Shown here: positions 21,486-31,729 of the stretch, piece by piece | Position numbering within the stretch: the first letter of the stretch is position 1 | Layout of the letters: each line of letters opens with the position of its first letter | NCBI RefSeq assembly: GCF_958450345.1 | Contig: NW_027052658.1 | Location: forward strand, 310,001-374,000 | Direction: 5' to 3' | DNA from: Calliphora vicina | Lineage: Eukaryota; Arthropoda; Insecta; Diptera; Calliphoridae | DNA: 64,000 nt | The notes under the pieces: generated by a model | What the model was told of the DNA's origin: nothing | What the model saw: the letters and a program-made list of their open reading frames with translations, nothing else | The model's database searches: none | Translations under genes and position numbers: made by a program

Positions 21486-22229
21486 GTAAGTGAGCAAGAG
21501 AGTAAGAGAGTAACCCCCATTTTAAGACAGTAAGACAGTAAGAGAGTAAGAGAGTAAGAGAGCAAGAGAGCAAGAGAGCAAGAGAGTAAGAGAGTAAGAG
21601 AGTAAGAGAGTAAGAGAGTAAGAGAGTAAGAGAGTAAGAGAGTAAGAGAGTAAGAGAGTAAGAGAGTAAGAGAGTAAGAGAGTAAGAGAGTAAGAGAGTA
21701 AGAGAGCAAGAGAGTAAGACAGTAAGAGAGTAAGAGAGCAAGAGAGCAAGAGAGCAAGAGAGTAAGAGAGTAAGAGAGTAAGAGAGTAAGAGAGTAAGAT
21801 AGTAAGAGAGTAAGAGAGTAAGAGAGTAAGAGAGTAAGAGAGTAAGAGAGTAAGAGAGTAAGAGAGTAAGAGAGTAAGAGAGTAAGAGAGTAAGAGAGTA
21901 AGAGAGTAAGAGAGTAAGAGAGTAAAAGAGTAAGAGAGTAAGAGAGTAAGAGAGTAAGAGAGTAAGAGAGTAAGAGAGTAAGAGAGTAAGAGAGTAAGAG
22001 AGTAAGAGAGTAAGAGAGTAAGAGAGTAAGAGAGTAAGAGAGTAAGAGAGTAAGAGAGTAAGAGAGTAAGAGAGTAAGAGAGTAAGAGAGTAAGAGAGTA
22101 AGAGAGTAAGAGAGTAAGAGAGTAAGAGAGTAAGAGAGTAAGAGAGTAAGAGAGTAAGAGAGTAAGAGAGTAAGACAGTAAGAGAGTAAGTGAGCAAGAG
22201 AGTAAGAGAGTAACCCCCATTTTAAGACA
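21486..22229 (+). repeat. 700-bp tandem duplication bearing GTAAGTGA-A
   Basis: The mark GTAAGTGA with the A spacer 24 bp on occurs at 21,486/21,510 and again at 22,186/22,210, an offset of exactly 700 bp. The A spacer and the 85 bp after it are identical in both. The interior has single-unit variants GTAAGATA (near 21,796) and GTAAAAGA (near 21,922). Confidence 0.87.
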
Positions 22230-22749
22230 GTAAGACAGTAAGAGAGTAAGAGAGTAAGAGAGCAAGAGAGCAAGAGAGCAAGAGAGTAAGAGAGTAAGAG
22301 AGTAAGAGAGTAAGAGAGTAAGAGAGTAAGAGAGTAAGAGAGTAAGAGAGTAAGAGAGTAAGAGAGTAAGAGAGTAAGAGAGTAAGAGAGTAAGAGAGTA
22401 AGAGAGTAAGAGAGTAAGAGAGTAAGAGAGTAAGAGAGTAAGAGAGTAAGAGAGTAAGAGAGTAAGAGAGTAAGAGAGTAAGAGAATAAGAGAGTAAGAG
22501 AGTAAGAGAGTAAGAGAGTAAGAGAGCAAGAGAGTAAGACAGTAAGAGAGTAAGAGAGCAAGAGAGCAAGAGAGTAAGAGAGTAAGAGAGTAAGAGAGTA
22601 AGAGAGTAAGAGAGTAAGAGAGTAAGAGAGTAAGAGAGTAAGGGAGTAAGAGAGTAAGAGAGTAAGAGAGTAAGAGAGTAAGAGAGTAAGAGAGTAAGAG
22701 AGTAAGAGAGTAAGAGAGTAAGAGAGTAAGAGAGTAAGAGAGTAAGAGA

Positions 22750-23113
22750 GTAAGACAGTAAGACAGTAAGACAGTAAGACAGTAAGACAGTAAGACAGTA
22801 AGACAGTAAGACAGTAAGACAGTAAGACAGTAAGACAGTAAGACAGTAAGACAGTAAGACAGTAAGACAGTAAGACAGTAAGACAGTAAGACAGTAAGAG
22901 AGTAACCCCCATTTTAAGACAGTAAGAGAGTAAGAGAGTAAGAGAGCAAGAGAGCAAGAGAGCAAGAGAGCAAGAGAGCAAGAGAGTAAGACAGTAAGAC
23001 AGTAAGACAGTAAGACAGTAAGACAGTAAGACAGTAAGACAGTAAGACAGTAAGACAGTAAGACAGTAAGACAGTAAGACAGTAAGACAGTAAGACAGTA
23101 AGACAGTAAGACA
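22750..23113 (+). repeat. Untagged GTAAGACA blocks around the A spacer at 22,902
   Basis: Blocks of 18 units (22,750-22,893) and 16 units (22,986-23,113) flank the A spacer at 22,902-22,921 and five GCAAGAGA. The pair at 28,784-29,075 has the same layout (14 and 10 units around the A spacer at 28,904 with six GCAAGAGA). Confidence 0.87.
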
Positions 23114-23545
23114 GTAAGAGAGCAAGAGAGTAAGAGAGTAAGAGAGTAAGAGAGTAAGAGAGTAAGAGAGTAAGAGAGTAAGAGAGCAAGAGAGTAAGAG
23201 AGCAAGAGAGTAAGAGAGTAAGAGAGTAAGAGAGTAAGAGAGTAAGAGAGTAAGAGAGTAAGAGAGTAAGAGAGTAAGAGAGTAAGAGAGTAAGAGAGTA
23301 AGAGAGTAAGAGAGTAAGAGAGTAAGAGAGTAAGAGAGTAAGAGAGTAAGAGAGTAAGAGAGTAAGAGAGTAAGAGAGTAAGAGAGTAAGAGAGTAAGAG
23401 AGTAAGAGAATAAGAGAATAAGAGAGTAAGAGAGTAAGAGAGTAAGAGAGTAAGAGAGTAAGAGAGTAAGAGAGTAAGAGAGTAAGAGAGTAAGAGAGTA
23501 AGAGAGTAAGAGAGTAAGAGAGTAAGAGAGTAAGAGAGTAAGAGA

Positions 23546-23553
23546 GTAAGACA
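23546..23553 (+). repeat. Spacer-free (empty) site GTAAGACA
   Basis: A single GTAAGACA two units before the tagged block at 23,570, in the position normally taken by an A spacer. It has the same layout as 18,024 and 24,182. Confidence 0.7.
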
Positions 23554-23569
23554 GTAAGAGAGTAAGAGA

Positions 23570-23969
23570 GTAAGACAGTAAGACAGTAAGACAGTAAGAC
23601 AGTAAGACAGTAAGACAGTAAGACAGTAAGACGGTAAGACAGTAAGACAGTAAGACAGTAAGACAGTAAGACAGTAAGACAGTAAGACAGTAAGACAGTA
23701 AGACAGTAAGACAGTAAGACAGTAAGACAGTAAGACAGTAAGACAGTAAGACAGTAAGACAGTAAGACAGTAAGACAGTAAGACAGTAAGACAGTAAGAC
23801 AGTAAGACAGTAAGACAGTAAGACAGTAAGACAGTAAGACAGTAAGACAGTAAGACAGTAAGACAGTAAGACAGTAAGACAGTAAGACAGTAAGACAGTA
23901 AGACAGTAAGACAGTAAGACAGTAAGACAGTAAGACAGTAAGACAGTAAGACAGTAAGACAGTAAGACA
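23570..23969 (+). repeat. Tagged GTAAGACA block, 50 units
   Basis: The single GTAAGACG is the 8th unit (23,626-23,633). The block ends one GTAAGAGA before the A spacer at 23,978. Confidence 0.9.
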
Positions 23970-24181
23970 GTAAGAGAGTAACCCCCATTTTAAGACAGTA
24001 AGAGAGTAAGAGAGTAAGAGAGTAAGAGAGTAAGAGAGTAAGAGAGTAAGAGAGTAAGAGAGTAAGAGAGTAAGAGAGTAAGAGAGTAAGAGAGTAAGAG
24101 AGTAAGAGAGTAAGAGAGTAAGAGAGTAAGAGAGTAAGAGAGTAAGAGAGTAAGAGAGTAAGAGAGTAAGAGAGTAAGAGA

Positions 24182-24189
24182 GTAAGACA
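24182..24189 (+). repeat. Spacer-free (empty) site GTAAGACA
   Basis: A lone GTAAGACA two units before the tagged block at 24,206, replacing the expected A spacer. Confidence 0.7.
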
Positions 24190-24205
24190 GTAAGAGAGTA
24201 AGAGA

Positions 24206-24597
24206 GTAAGACAGTAAGACAGTAAGACAGTAAGACAGTAAGACAGTAAGACAGTAAGACAGTAAGACGGTAAGACAGTAAGACAGTAAGACAGTAAGAC
24301 AGTAAGATAGTAAGACAGTAAGACAGTAAGACAGTAAGACAGTAAGACAGTAAGACAGTAAGACAGTAAGACAGTAAGACAGTAAGACAGTAAGACAGTA
24401 AGACAGTAAGACAGTAAGACAGTAAGACAGTAAGACAGTAAGACAGTAAGACAGTAAGACAGTAAGACAGTAAGACAGTAAGACAGTAAGACAGTAAGAC
24501 AGTAAGACAGTAAGACAGTAAGACAGTAAGACAGTAAGACAGTAAGACAGTAAGACAGTAAGACAGTAAGACAGTAAGACAGTAAGACAGTAAGACA
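24206..24597 (+). repeat. Tagged GTAAGACA block, 49 units
   Basis: The single GTAAGACG is the 8th unit (24,262-24,269). One GTAAGATA occurs at 24,302-24,309, the only other substitution. It ends one GTAAGAGA before the A spacer at 24,606. Confidence 0.9.
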
Positions 24598-24997
24598 GTA
24601 AGAGAGTAACCCCCATTTTAAGACAGTAAGAGAGTAAGAGAGTAAGAGAGTAAGAGAGTAAGAGAGTAAGAGAGTAAGAGAGTAAGAGAGTAAGAGAGTA
24701 AGAGAGTAAGAGAGTAAGAGAGTAAGAGAGTAAGAGAGTAAGAGAGTAAGAGAGTAAGAGAGTAAGAGAGTAAGAGAGTAAGAGAGTAAGAGAGTAAGAG
24801 AGTAAGAGAGTAAGAGAGTAAGAGAGTAAGAGAGTAAGAGAGTAAGAGAGTAAGAGAGTAAGAGAGTAAGAGAGTAAGAGAGTAAGAGAGTAAGAGAGTA
24901 AGAGAGTAAGAGAGTAAGAGAGTAAGAGAGTAAGAGAGTAAGAGAGTAACCCCCATTTTAAGACAGTAAGAGAGTAAGAGAGCAAGAGAGTAAGAGA

Positions 24998-25493
24998 GTA
25001 AGACAGTAAGACAGTAAGACAGTAAGACAGTAAGACAGTAAGACAGTAAGACAGTAAGACGGTAAGACAGTAAGACAGTAAGACAGTAAGACAGTAAGAC
25101 AGTAAGACAGTAAGACAGTAAGACAGTAAGACAGTAAGACAGTAAGACAGTAAGACAGTAAGACAGTAAGACAGTAAGACAGTAAGACAGTAAGACAGTA
25201 AGACAGTAAGACAGTAAGACAGTAAGACAGTAAGACAGTAAGACAGTAAGACAGTAAGACAGTAAGACAGTAAGACAGTAAGACAGTAAGACAGTAAGAC
25301 AGTAAGACAGTAAGACAGTAAGACAGTAAGACAGTAAGACAGTAAGACAGTAAGACAGTAAGACAGTAAGACAGTAAGACAGTAAGACAGTAAGACAGTA
25401 AGACAGTAAGACAGTAAGACAGTAAGACAGTAAGACAGTAAGACAGTAAGACAGTAAGACAGTAAGACAGTAAGACAGTAAGACAGTAAGACA
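24998..25493 (+). repeat. Tagged GTAAGACA block, 62 units
   Basis: The single GTAAGACG is the 8th unit (25,054-25,061). The block starts 32 bp after the A spacer at 24,946-24,965 and ends one unit before the A spacer at 25,502. Confidence 0.9.
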
Positions 25494-25529
25494 GTAAGAG
25501 AGTAACCCCCATTTTAAGACAGTAAGAGA

Positions 25530-25535
25530 GTAAGA
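25530..25535 (+). repeat. Hexamer slip GTAAGA
   Basis: A 6-bp unit 28 bp after the start of the A spacer at 25,502; the fifth and last of the set. Confidence 0.9.
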
Positions 25536-25791
25536 GTAAGAGAGTAAGAGAGTAAGAGAGTAAGAGAGTAAGAGAGTAAGAGAGTAAGAGAGTAAGAGAG
25601 TAAGAGAGTAAGAGAGTAAGAGAGTAAGAGAGTAAGAGAGTAAGAGAGTAAGAGAGTAAGAGAGTAAGAGAGTAAGAGAGTAAGAGAGTAAGAGAGTAAG
25701 AGAGTAAGAGAGTAAGAGAGTAAGAGAGTAAGAGAGTAAGAGAGTAAGAGAGTAAGAGAGTAAGAGAGTAAGAGAGTAAGAGAGTAAGAGA

Positions 25792-25799
25792 GTAAGACA
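25792..25799 (+). repeat. Spacer-free (empty) site GTAAGACA in copy d
   Basis: In copy b the A spacer at 15,816 is followed by two GTAAGAGA, two GCAAGAGA, one GTAAGAGA and the tagged block. Here the same five units and tagged block follow a plain GTAAGACA. The two alleles differ by precisely 12 bp, CCCCCATTTTAA, between GTAA and GACA. This is the clearest filled/empty pair for the spacer. Confidence 0.85.
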
Positions 25800-25839
25800 G
25801 TAAGAGAGTAAGAGAGCAAGAGAGCAAGAGAGTAAGAGA

Positions 25840-26447
25840 GTAAGACAGTAAGACAGTAAGACAGTAAGACAGTAAGACAGTAAGACAGTAAGACGGTAAG
25901 ACAGTAAGACAGTAAGACAGTAAGACAGTAAGACAGTAAGACAGTAAGACAGTAAGACAGTAAGACAGTAAGACAGTAAGACAGTAAGACAGTAAGACAG
26001 TAAGACAGTAAGACAGTAAGACAGTAAGACAGTAAGACAGTAAGACAGTAAGACAGTAAGACAGTAAGACAGTAAGACAGTAAGACAGTAAGACAGTAAG
26101 ACAGTAAGACAGTAAGACAGTAAGACAGTAAGACAGTAAGACAGTAAGACAGTAAGACAGTAAGACAGTAAGACAGTAAGACAGTAAGACAGTAAGACAG
26201 TAAGACAGTAAGACAGTAAGACAGTAAGACAGTAAGACAGTAAGACAGTAAGACAGTAAGACAGTAAGACAGTAAGACAGTAAGACAGTAAGACAGTAAG
26301 ACAGTAAGACAGTAAGACAGTAAGACAGTAAGACAGTAAGACAGTAAGACAGTAAGACAGTAAGACAGTAAGACAGTAAGACAGTAAGACAGTAAGACAG
26401 TAAGACAGTAAGACAGTAAGACAGTAAGACAGTAAGACAGTAAGACA
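25840..26447 (+). repeat. Tagged GTAAGACA block, 76 units
   Basis: The single GTAAGACG is the 7th unit (25,888-25,895). It is the second-longest block and leads into the B+C pair at 26,480. Confidence 0.9.
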
Positions 26448-26479
26448 GTAAGAGAGTAAGAGAGCAAGAGAGCAAGAGA

Positions 26480-26799
26480 GTAACCACCATTTTAAGAGAG
26501 TAACCCACATTTTAAGACAGTAAGAGAGCAAGAGAGTAAGAGAGTAACCCCCATTTTAAGACAGTAAGACAGTAAGACAGTAAGACAGTAAGAGAGTAAG
26601 ACAGTAAGACAGTAAGACAGTAAGACAGTAAGACAGTAAGACAGTAAGACAGTAAGACAGTAAGAGAGTAAGAGAGCAAGAGGGCAAGAGAGTAACCACC
26701 ATTTTAAGACAGTAAGAGAGCAAGAGAGTAAGAGAGTAACAAACATTTTAAGACAGTAAGAGAGCAAGAGAGTAAGAGAGTAACCCCTATTTTAAGACA
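26480..26799 (+). repeat. BC-A-BED spacer cassette (copy d)
   Basis: B (26,480) abuts C (26,500), with A at 26,544, B at 26,692, E at 26,736 and D at 26,780. It has the last occurrence of alleles D and E in the window. Confidence 0.9.
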
Positions 26800-28267
26800 G
26801 TAAGACAGTAAGAGAGTAAGAGAGCAAGAGAGCAAGAGAGCAAGAGAGCAAGAGAGCAAGAGAGTAAGACAGTAAGACAGTAAGAGAGTAAGAGAGTAAG
26901 AGAGTAAGAGAGTAAGAGAGTAAGAGAGTAAGAGAGTAAGAGAGTAAGAGAGTAAGAGAGTAAGAGAGTAAGAGAGTAAGAGAGTAAGAGGGTAAGAGAG
27001 TAAGACAGTAAGAGAGTAAGAGAGCAAGAGAGCAAGAGAGCAAGAGAGCAAGAGAGCAAGAGAGCAAGAGAGTAAGACAGTAAGACAGTAAGAGAGTAAG
27101 AGAGTAAGAGAGTAAGAGAGTAAGAGAGTAAGAGAGTAAGAGAGTAAGAGAGTAAGAGAGTAAGAGAGTAAGAGAGTAAGAGAGTAAGAGAGTAAGAGAG
27201 TAAGAGAGTAAGAGGGTAAGAGAGTAAGAGAGTAAGAGAGCAAGAGAGTAAGAGAGTAAGAGAGTAAGAGAGTAAGAGAGTAAGAGAGTAAGAGAGTAAG
27301 AGAGTAAGAGAGTAAGAGAGTAAGAGAGTAAGAGAGTAAGAGAGTAAGAGAGTAAGAGAGTAAGAGAGTAAGAGAGTAAGAGAGTAAGAGAGTAAGAGAG
27401 TAAGAGAGTAAGAGAGTAAGAGAGTAAGAGAGTAAGAGAGTAAGAGAGTAAGAGAGTAAGAGAGTAAGAGAGTAAGAGAGTAAGAGAGTAAGAGAGTAAG
27501 AGAGTAAGAGAGTAAGAGAGTAAGAGAGTAAGAGAGTAAGAGAGTAAGAGAGTAAGACAGTAAGAGAGTAAGAGAGTAACCCCCATTTTAAGACAGTAAG
27601 ACAGTAAGAGAGTAAGAGAGTAAGAGAGCAAGAGAGCAAGAGAGCAAGAGAGTAAGAGAGTAAGAGAGTAAGAGAGTAAGAGAGTAAGAGAGTAAGAGAG
27701 TAAGAGAGTAAGAGAGCAAGAGAGCAAGAGAGTAAGACAGTAAGAGAGTAAGAGAGCAAGAGAGCAAGAGAGCAAGAGAGTAAGAGAGTAAGAGAGTAAG
27801 AGAGTAAGAGAGTAAGATAGTAAGAGAGTAAGAGAGTAAGAGAGTAAGAGAGTAAGAGAGTAAGAGAGTAAGAGAGTAAGAGAGTAAGAGAGTAAGAGAG
27901 TAAGAGAGTAAGAGAGTAAGAGAGTAAGAGAGTAAGAGAGTAAGAGAGTAAGAGAGTAAGAGAGTAAGAGAGTAAGAGAGTAAGAGAGTAAGAGAGTAAG
28001 AGAGTAAGAGAGTAAGAGAGTAAGAGAGTAAGAGAGTAAGAGAGTAAGAGAGTAAGAGAGTAAGAGAGTAAGAGAGTAAGAGAGTAAGAGAGTAAGAGAG
28101 TAAGAGAGTAAGAGAGTAAGAGAGTAAGAGAGTAAGAGAGTAAGAGAGTAAGAGAGTAAGAGAGTAAGAGAGTAAGAGAGTAAGAGAGTAAGAGAGTAAG
28201 AGAGTAAGAGAGTAAGAGAGTAAGAGAGTAAGAGAGTAAGAGAGTAAGAGAGTAAGACAGTAAGAGA

Positions 28268-28311
28268 GTAAGTGAGCAAGAGAGTAAGAGAGTAACCCCC
28301 ATTTTAAGACA
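28268..28311 (+). repeat. GTAAGTGA mark and A spacer
   Basis: GTAAGTGA at 28,268-28,275 and A at 28,292-28,311, the 24-bp offset being conserved. The downstream octamers differ slightly from the other four marks, with one extra GTAAGAGA before the GCAAGAGA run. Confidence 0.88.
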
Positions 28312-29107
28312 GTAAGACAGTAAGAGAGTAAGAGAGTAAGAGAGTAAGAGAGCAAGAGAGCAAGAGAGCAAGAGAGTAAGAGAGTAAGAGAGTAAGAGAG
28401 TAAGAGAGTAAGAGAGTAAGAGAGTAAGAGAGTAAGAGAGTAAGAGAGTAAGAGAGTAAGAGAGTAAGAGAGTAAGAGAGTAAGAGAGTAAGAGAGTAAG
28501 AGAGTAAGAGAGTAAGAGAGTAAGAGAGCAAGAGAGTAAGACAGTAAGAGAGTAAGAGAGCAAGAGAGCAAGAGAGTAAGAGAGTAAGAGAGTAAGAGAG
28601 TAAGAGAGTAAGAGAGTAAGAGAGTAAGAGAGTAAGAGAGTAAGAGAGTAAGAGAGTAAGAGAGTAAGAGAGTAAGAGAGTAAGAGAGTAAGAGAGTAAG
28701 AGAGTAAGAGAGTAAGAGAGTAAGAGAGTAAGAGAGTAAGAGAGTAAGAGAGTAAGAGAGTAAGAGAGTAAGAGAGTAAGAGAGTAAGACAGTAAGACAG
28801 TAAGACAGTAAGACAGTAAGACAGTAAGACAGTAAGACAGTAAGACAGTAAGACAGTAAGACAGTAAGACAGTAAGACAGTAAGACAGTAAGACAGTAAG
28901 AGAGTAACCCCCATTTTAAGACAGTAAGAGAGTAAGAGAGTAAGAGAGCAAGAGAGCAAGAGAGCAAGAGAGCAAGAGAGCAAGAGAGCAAGAGAGTAAG
29001 ACAGTAAGACAGTAAGACAGTAAGACAGTAAGACAGTAAGACAGTAAGACAGTAAGACAGTAAGACAGTAAGACAGTAAGAGAGTAAGAGAGCAAGAGAG
29101 TAAGAGA

Positions 29108-29121
29108 GTAACCCACAGACA
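29108..29121 (+). repeat. Truncated C spacer (14 bp)
   Basis: GTAACCCACAGACA is a C spacer that has lost TTTTAA. It is followed by three GTAAGAGA, GCAATAGA and two GCAAGAGA. The identical truncation and following context recur at 32,298 and 35,256, so it was copied rather than formed three times. Confidence 0.9.
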
Positions 29122-30169
29122 GTAAGAGAGTAAGAGAGTAAGAGAGCAATAGAGCAAGAGAGCAAGAGAGTAAGACAGTAAGACAGTAAGAGAGTAAGAG
29201 AGTAAGAGAGTAAGAGAGTATGAGAGTAACCCCCATTTTAAGACAGTAAGAGAGCAAGAGAGTAAGAGAGTAAGAGAGTAAGAGAGCAAGAGAGCAAGAG
29301 AGCAAGAGAGTAAGAGAGTAAGAGAGTAAGAGAGTAAGAGAGTAAGAGAGTAAGAGAGTAAGAGAGTAAGAGAGTAAGAGCGTAAGAGAGTAAGAGAGTA
29401 AGAGAGTAAGAGAGTAAGAGAGTAAGAGAGTAAGAGAGTAAGAGAGTAAGAGAGTAAGAGAGTAAGAGAGTAAGAGAGTAAGAGAGTAAGAGAGTAAGAG
29501 AGTAAGAGAGTAAGAGAGTAAGAGAGTAAGAGAGTAAGAGAGTAAGAGAGTAAGAGAGTAAGAGAGTAAGAGAGTAAGAGAGTAAGAGAGTAAGAGAGTA
29601 AGAGAGTAAGAGAGTAAGAGAGTAAGAGAGTAAGAGAGTAAGAGAGTAAGAGAGTAAGAGAGTAAGAGAGTAAGAGAGTAAGAGAGTAAGAGAGTAAGAG
29701 AGTAAGAGAGTAAGAGAGTAAGAGAGTAAGAGAGTAAGAGAGTAAGAGAGTAAGAGAGTAAGAGAGTAAGAGAGTAAGAGAGTAAGAGAGTAAGAGAGTA
29801 AGAGAGTAAGAGAGTAAGAGAGTAAGAGAGTAAGAGAGTAAGAGAGTAAGAGAGTAAGAGAGTAAGAGAGTAAGAGAGTAAGAGAGTAAGAGAGTAAGAG
29901 AGTAAGAGAGTAAGAGAGTAAGAGAGTAAGAGAGTAAGAGAGTAAGAGAGTAAGAGAGTAAGAGAGTAAGAGAGTAAGAGAGTAAGAGAGTAAGAGAGTA
30001 AGAGAGTAAGAGAGTAAGAGAGTAAGAGAGTAAGAGAGTAAGAGAGTAAGAGAGTAAGAGAGTAAGAGAGTAAGAGAGTAAGAGAGTAAGAGAGTAAGAG
30101 AGTAAGAGAGTAAGAGAGTAACCCCCATTTTAAGACAGTAAGAGAGTAAGAGAGCAAGAGAGCAAGAGA

Positions 30170-30489
30170 GTAAGACAGTAAGACAGTAAGACAGTAAGAC
30201 AGTAAGACAGTAAGACGGTAAGACAGTAAGACAGTAAGACAGTAAGACAGTAAGACAGTAAGACAGTAAGACAGTAAGACAGTAAGACAGTAAGACAGTA
30301 AGACAGTAAGACAGTAAGACAGTAAGACAGTAAGACAGTAAGACAGTAAGACAGTAAGACAGTAAGACAGTAAGACAGTAAGACAGTAAGACAGTAAGAC
30401 AGTAAGACAGTAAGACAGTAAGACAGTAAGACAGTAAGACAGTAAGACAGTAAGACAGTAAGACAGTAAGACAGTAAGACAGTAAGACA
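30170..30489 (+). repeat. Tagged GTAAGACA block, 40 units
   Basis: The last and shortest tagged block. The single GTAAGACG is the 6th unit (30,210-30,217). It starts 32 bp after the A spacer at 30,118-30,137. Confidence 0.9.
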
Positions 30490-30537
30490 GTAAGAGAGTA
30501 AGAGAGTAAGAGAGCAAGAGAGCAAGAGGGCAAGAGA

Positions 30538-30629
30538 GTAACCACCATTTTAAGAGAGTAACCCACATTTTAAGACAGTAAGAGAGTAAGAGAGCAAGAG
30601 AGTAAGAGAGTAACCCCCATTTTAAGACA
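30538..30629 (+). repeat. B+C pair with A (partial cassette)
   Basis: B (30,538) abuts C (30,558) as in copies a-d, and A follows at 30,610. The B-E-D half is absent, marking the right limit of the region II higher-order repeat. Confidence 0.9.
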
Positions 30630-30941
30630 GTAAGACAGTAAGAGAGTAAGAGAGCAAGAGAGCAAGAGAGCAAGAGAGTAAGAGAGTAAGAGAGTAAGAG
30701 AGTAAGAGAGTAAGAGAGTAAGAGAGTAAGAGAGTAAGAGAGTAAGAGAGTAAGAGAGTAAGAGAGTAAGAGAGTAAGAGAGTAAGAGAGTAAGAGAGTA
30801 AGAGAGTAAGAGAGTAAGAGAGTAAGAGAGTAAGAGAGTAAGAGAGTAAGAGAGTAAGAGAGTAAGAGAGTAAGAGAGTAAGAGAGTAAGAGAGCAAGAC
30901 AGTAAGAGAGTAAGAGAGCAAGAGAGCAAGAGAGCAAGAGA

Positions 30942-31541
30942 GTAAGAGAGTAAGAGAGTAAGAGAGTAAGAGAGTAAGAGAGTAAGAGAGTAAGAGAGTA
31001 AGAGAGTAAGAGAGTAAGAGAGTAAGAGAGTAAGAGAGTAAGAGAGTAAGAGAGTAAGAGAGTAAGAGAGTAAGAGAGTAAGAGAGTAAGAGAGTAAGAG
31101 AGTAAGAGAGTAAGAGAGTAAGAGAGTAAGAGAGTAAGAGAGTAAGAGAGTAAGAGAGTAAGAGAGTAAGAGAGTAAGAGAGTAAGAGAGTAAGAGAGTA
31201 AGAGAGTAAGAGAGTAAGAGAGTAAGAGAGTAAGAGAGTAAGAGAGTAAGAGAGTAAGAGAGTAAGAGAGTAAGAGAGTAAGAGAGTAAGAGAGTAAGAG
31301 AGTAAGAGAGTAAGAGAGTAAGAGAGTAAGAGAGTAAGAGAGTAAGAGAGTAAGAGAGTAAGAGAGTAAGAGAGTAAGAGAGTAAGAGAGTAAGAGAGTA
31401 AGAGAGTAAGAGAGTAAGAGAGTAAGAGAGTAAGAGAGTAAGAGAGTAAGAGAGTAAGAGAGTAAGAGAGTAAGAGAGTAAGAGAGTAAGAGAGTAAGAG
31501 AGTAAGAGAGTAAGAGAGTAAGAGAGTAAGAGAGTAAGAGA
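30942..31541 (+). repeat. Homogeneous GTAAGAGA run, 75 units
   Basis: Seventy-five identical octamers between a GCAAGAGA run and the A spacer at 31,542. This run forms the boundary between regions II and III. Confidence 0.9.
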
Positions 31542-31689
31542 GTAACCCCCATTTTAAGACAGTAAGAGAGCAAGAGGGCAAGAGAGTAACCACCATTTTA
31601 AGACAGTAAGAGAGTAAGAGAGCAAGAGAGTAAGAGAGTAACCCACATTTTAAGACAGTAAGAGAGTAAGAGAGCAAGAGAGTAAGAGA

Positions 31690-31729
31690 GTAACCCCCAT
31701 TTTAAGAGAGTAACCCCCATTTTAAGAGA
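31690..31729 (+). repeat. Adjacent A-A spacer doublet
   Basis: Two A spacers abut with no octamer between them (31,690-31,709 and 31,710-31,729), both ending AAGAGA. The same doublet is at 34,600-34,639 in copy 2. Confidence 0.9.

Larger units (their letters stand above)
19632..22229 (+). repeat. Higher-order copy c
   Basis: Order of marks: A (19,632), hexamer (19,660), A (20,066), tagged block (20,118), B+C (20,630/20,650), A (20,694), B (20,850), E (20,894), D (20,938), GTAAGTGA (21,486) and A (21,510). A second GTAAGTGA and A follow at 22,186 and 22,210, exactly 700 bp later, indicating a local tandem duplication of that part. Confidence 0.87.
25502..28311 (+). repeat. Higher-order copy d
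   Basis: Order of marks: A (25,502), hexamer (25,530), empty site (25,792) where copies 0, a, b and c have a second A spacer, tagged block (25,840), B+C (26,480/26,500), A (26,544), B (26,692), E (26,736), D (26,780), A (27,576), GTAAGTGA (28,268) and A (28,292). Confidence 0.87.
5608..31541 (+). repeat. Region II: 4-6 kb ordered higher-order repeat domain
   Basis: Each higher-order copy carries the same ordered marks: an A spacer with a 6-bp unit 28 bp after its start, a long GTAAGACA block tagged with one GTAAGACG, a spacer cassette, and a GTAAGTGA unit 24 bp before an A spacer. Hexamers lie at 8,084, 9,926, 15,378, 19,660 and 25,530. Cassettes start at 9,038, 10,912, 16,380, 20,630 and 26,480. 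GTAAGTGA marks are at 12,242, 17,340, 21,486, 22,186 and 28,268. Copy lengths differ mainly through block length and the number of tagged blocks. Remaining A spacers here start at 13,126, 13,410, 14,094, 14,698, 18,480, 19,124, 22,902, 23,978, 24,606, 24,946, 28,904, 29,226 and 30,118. Confidence 0.85.
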
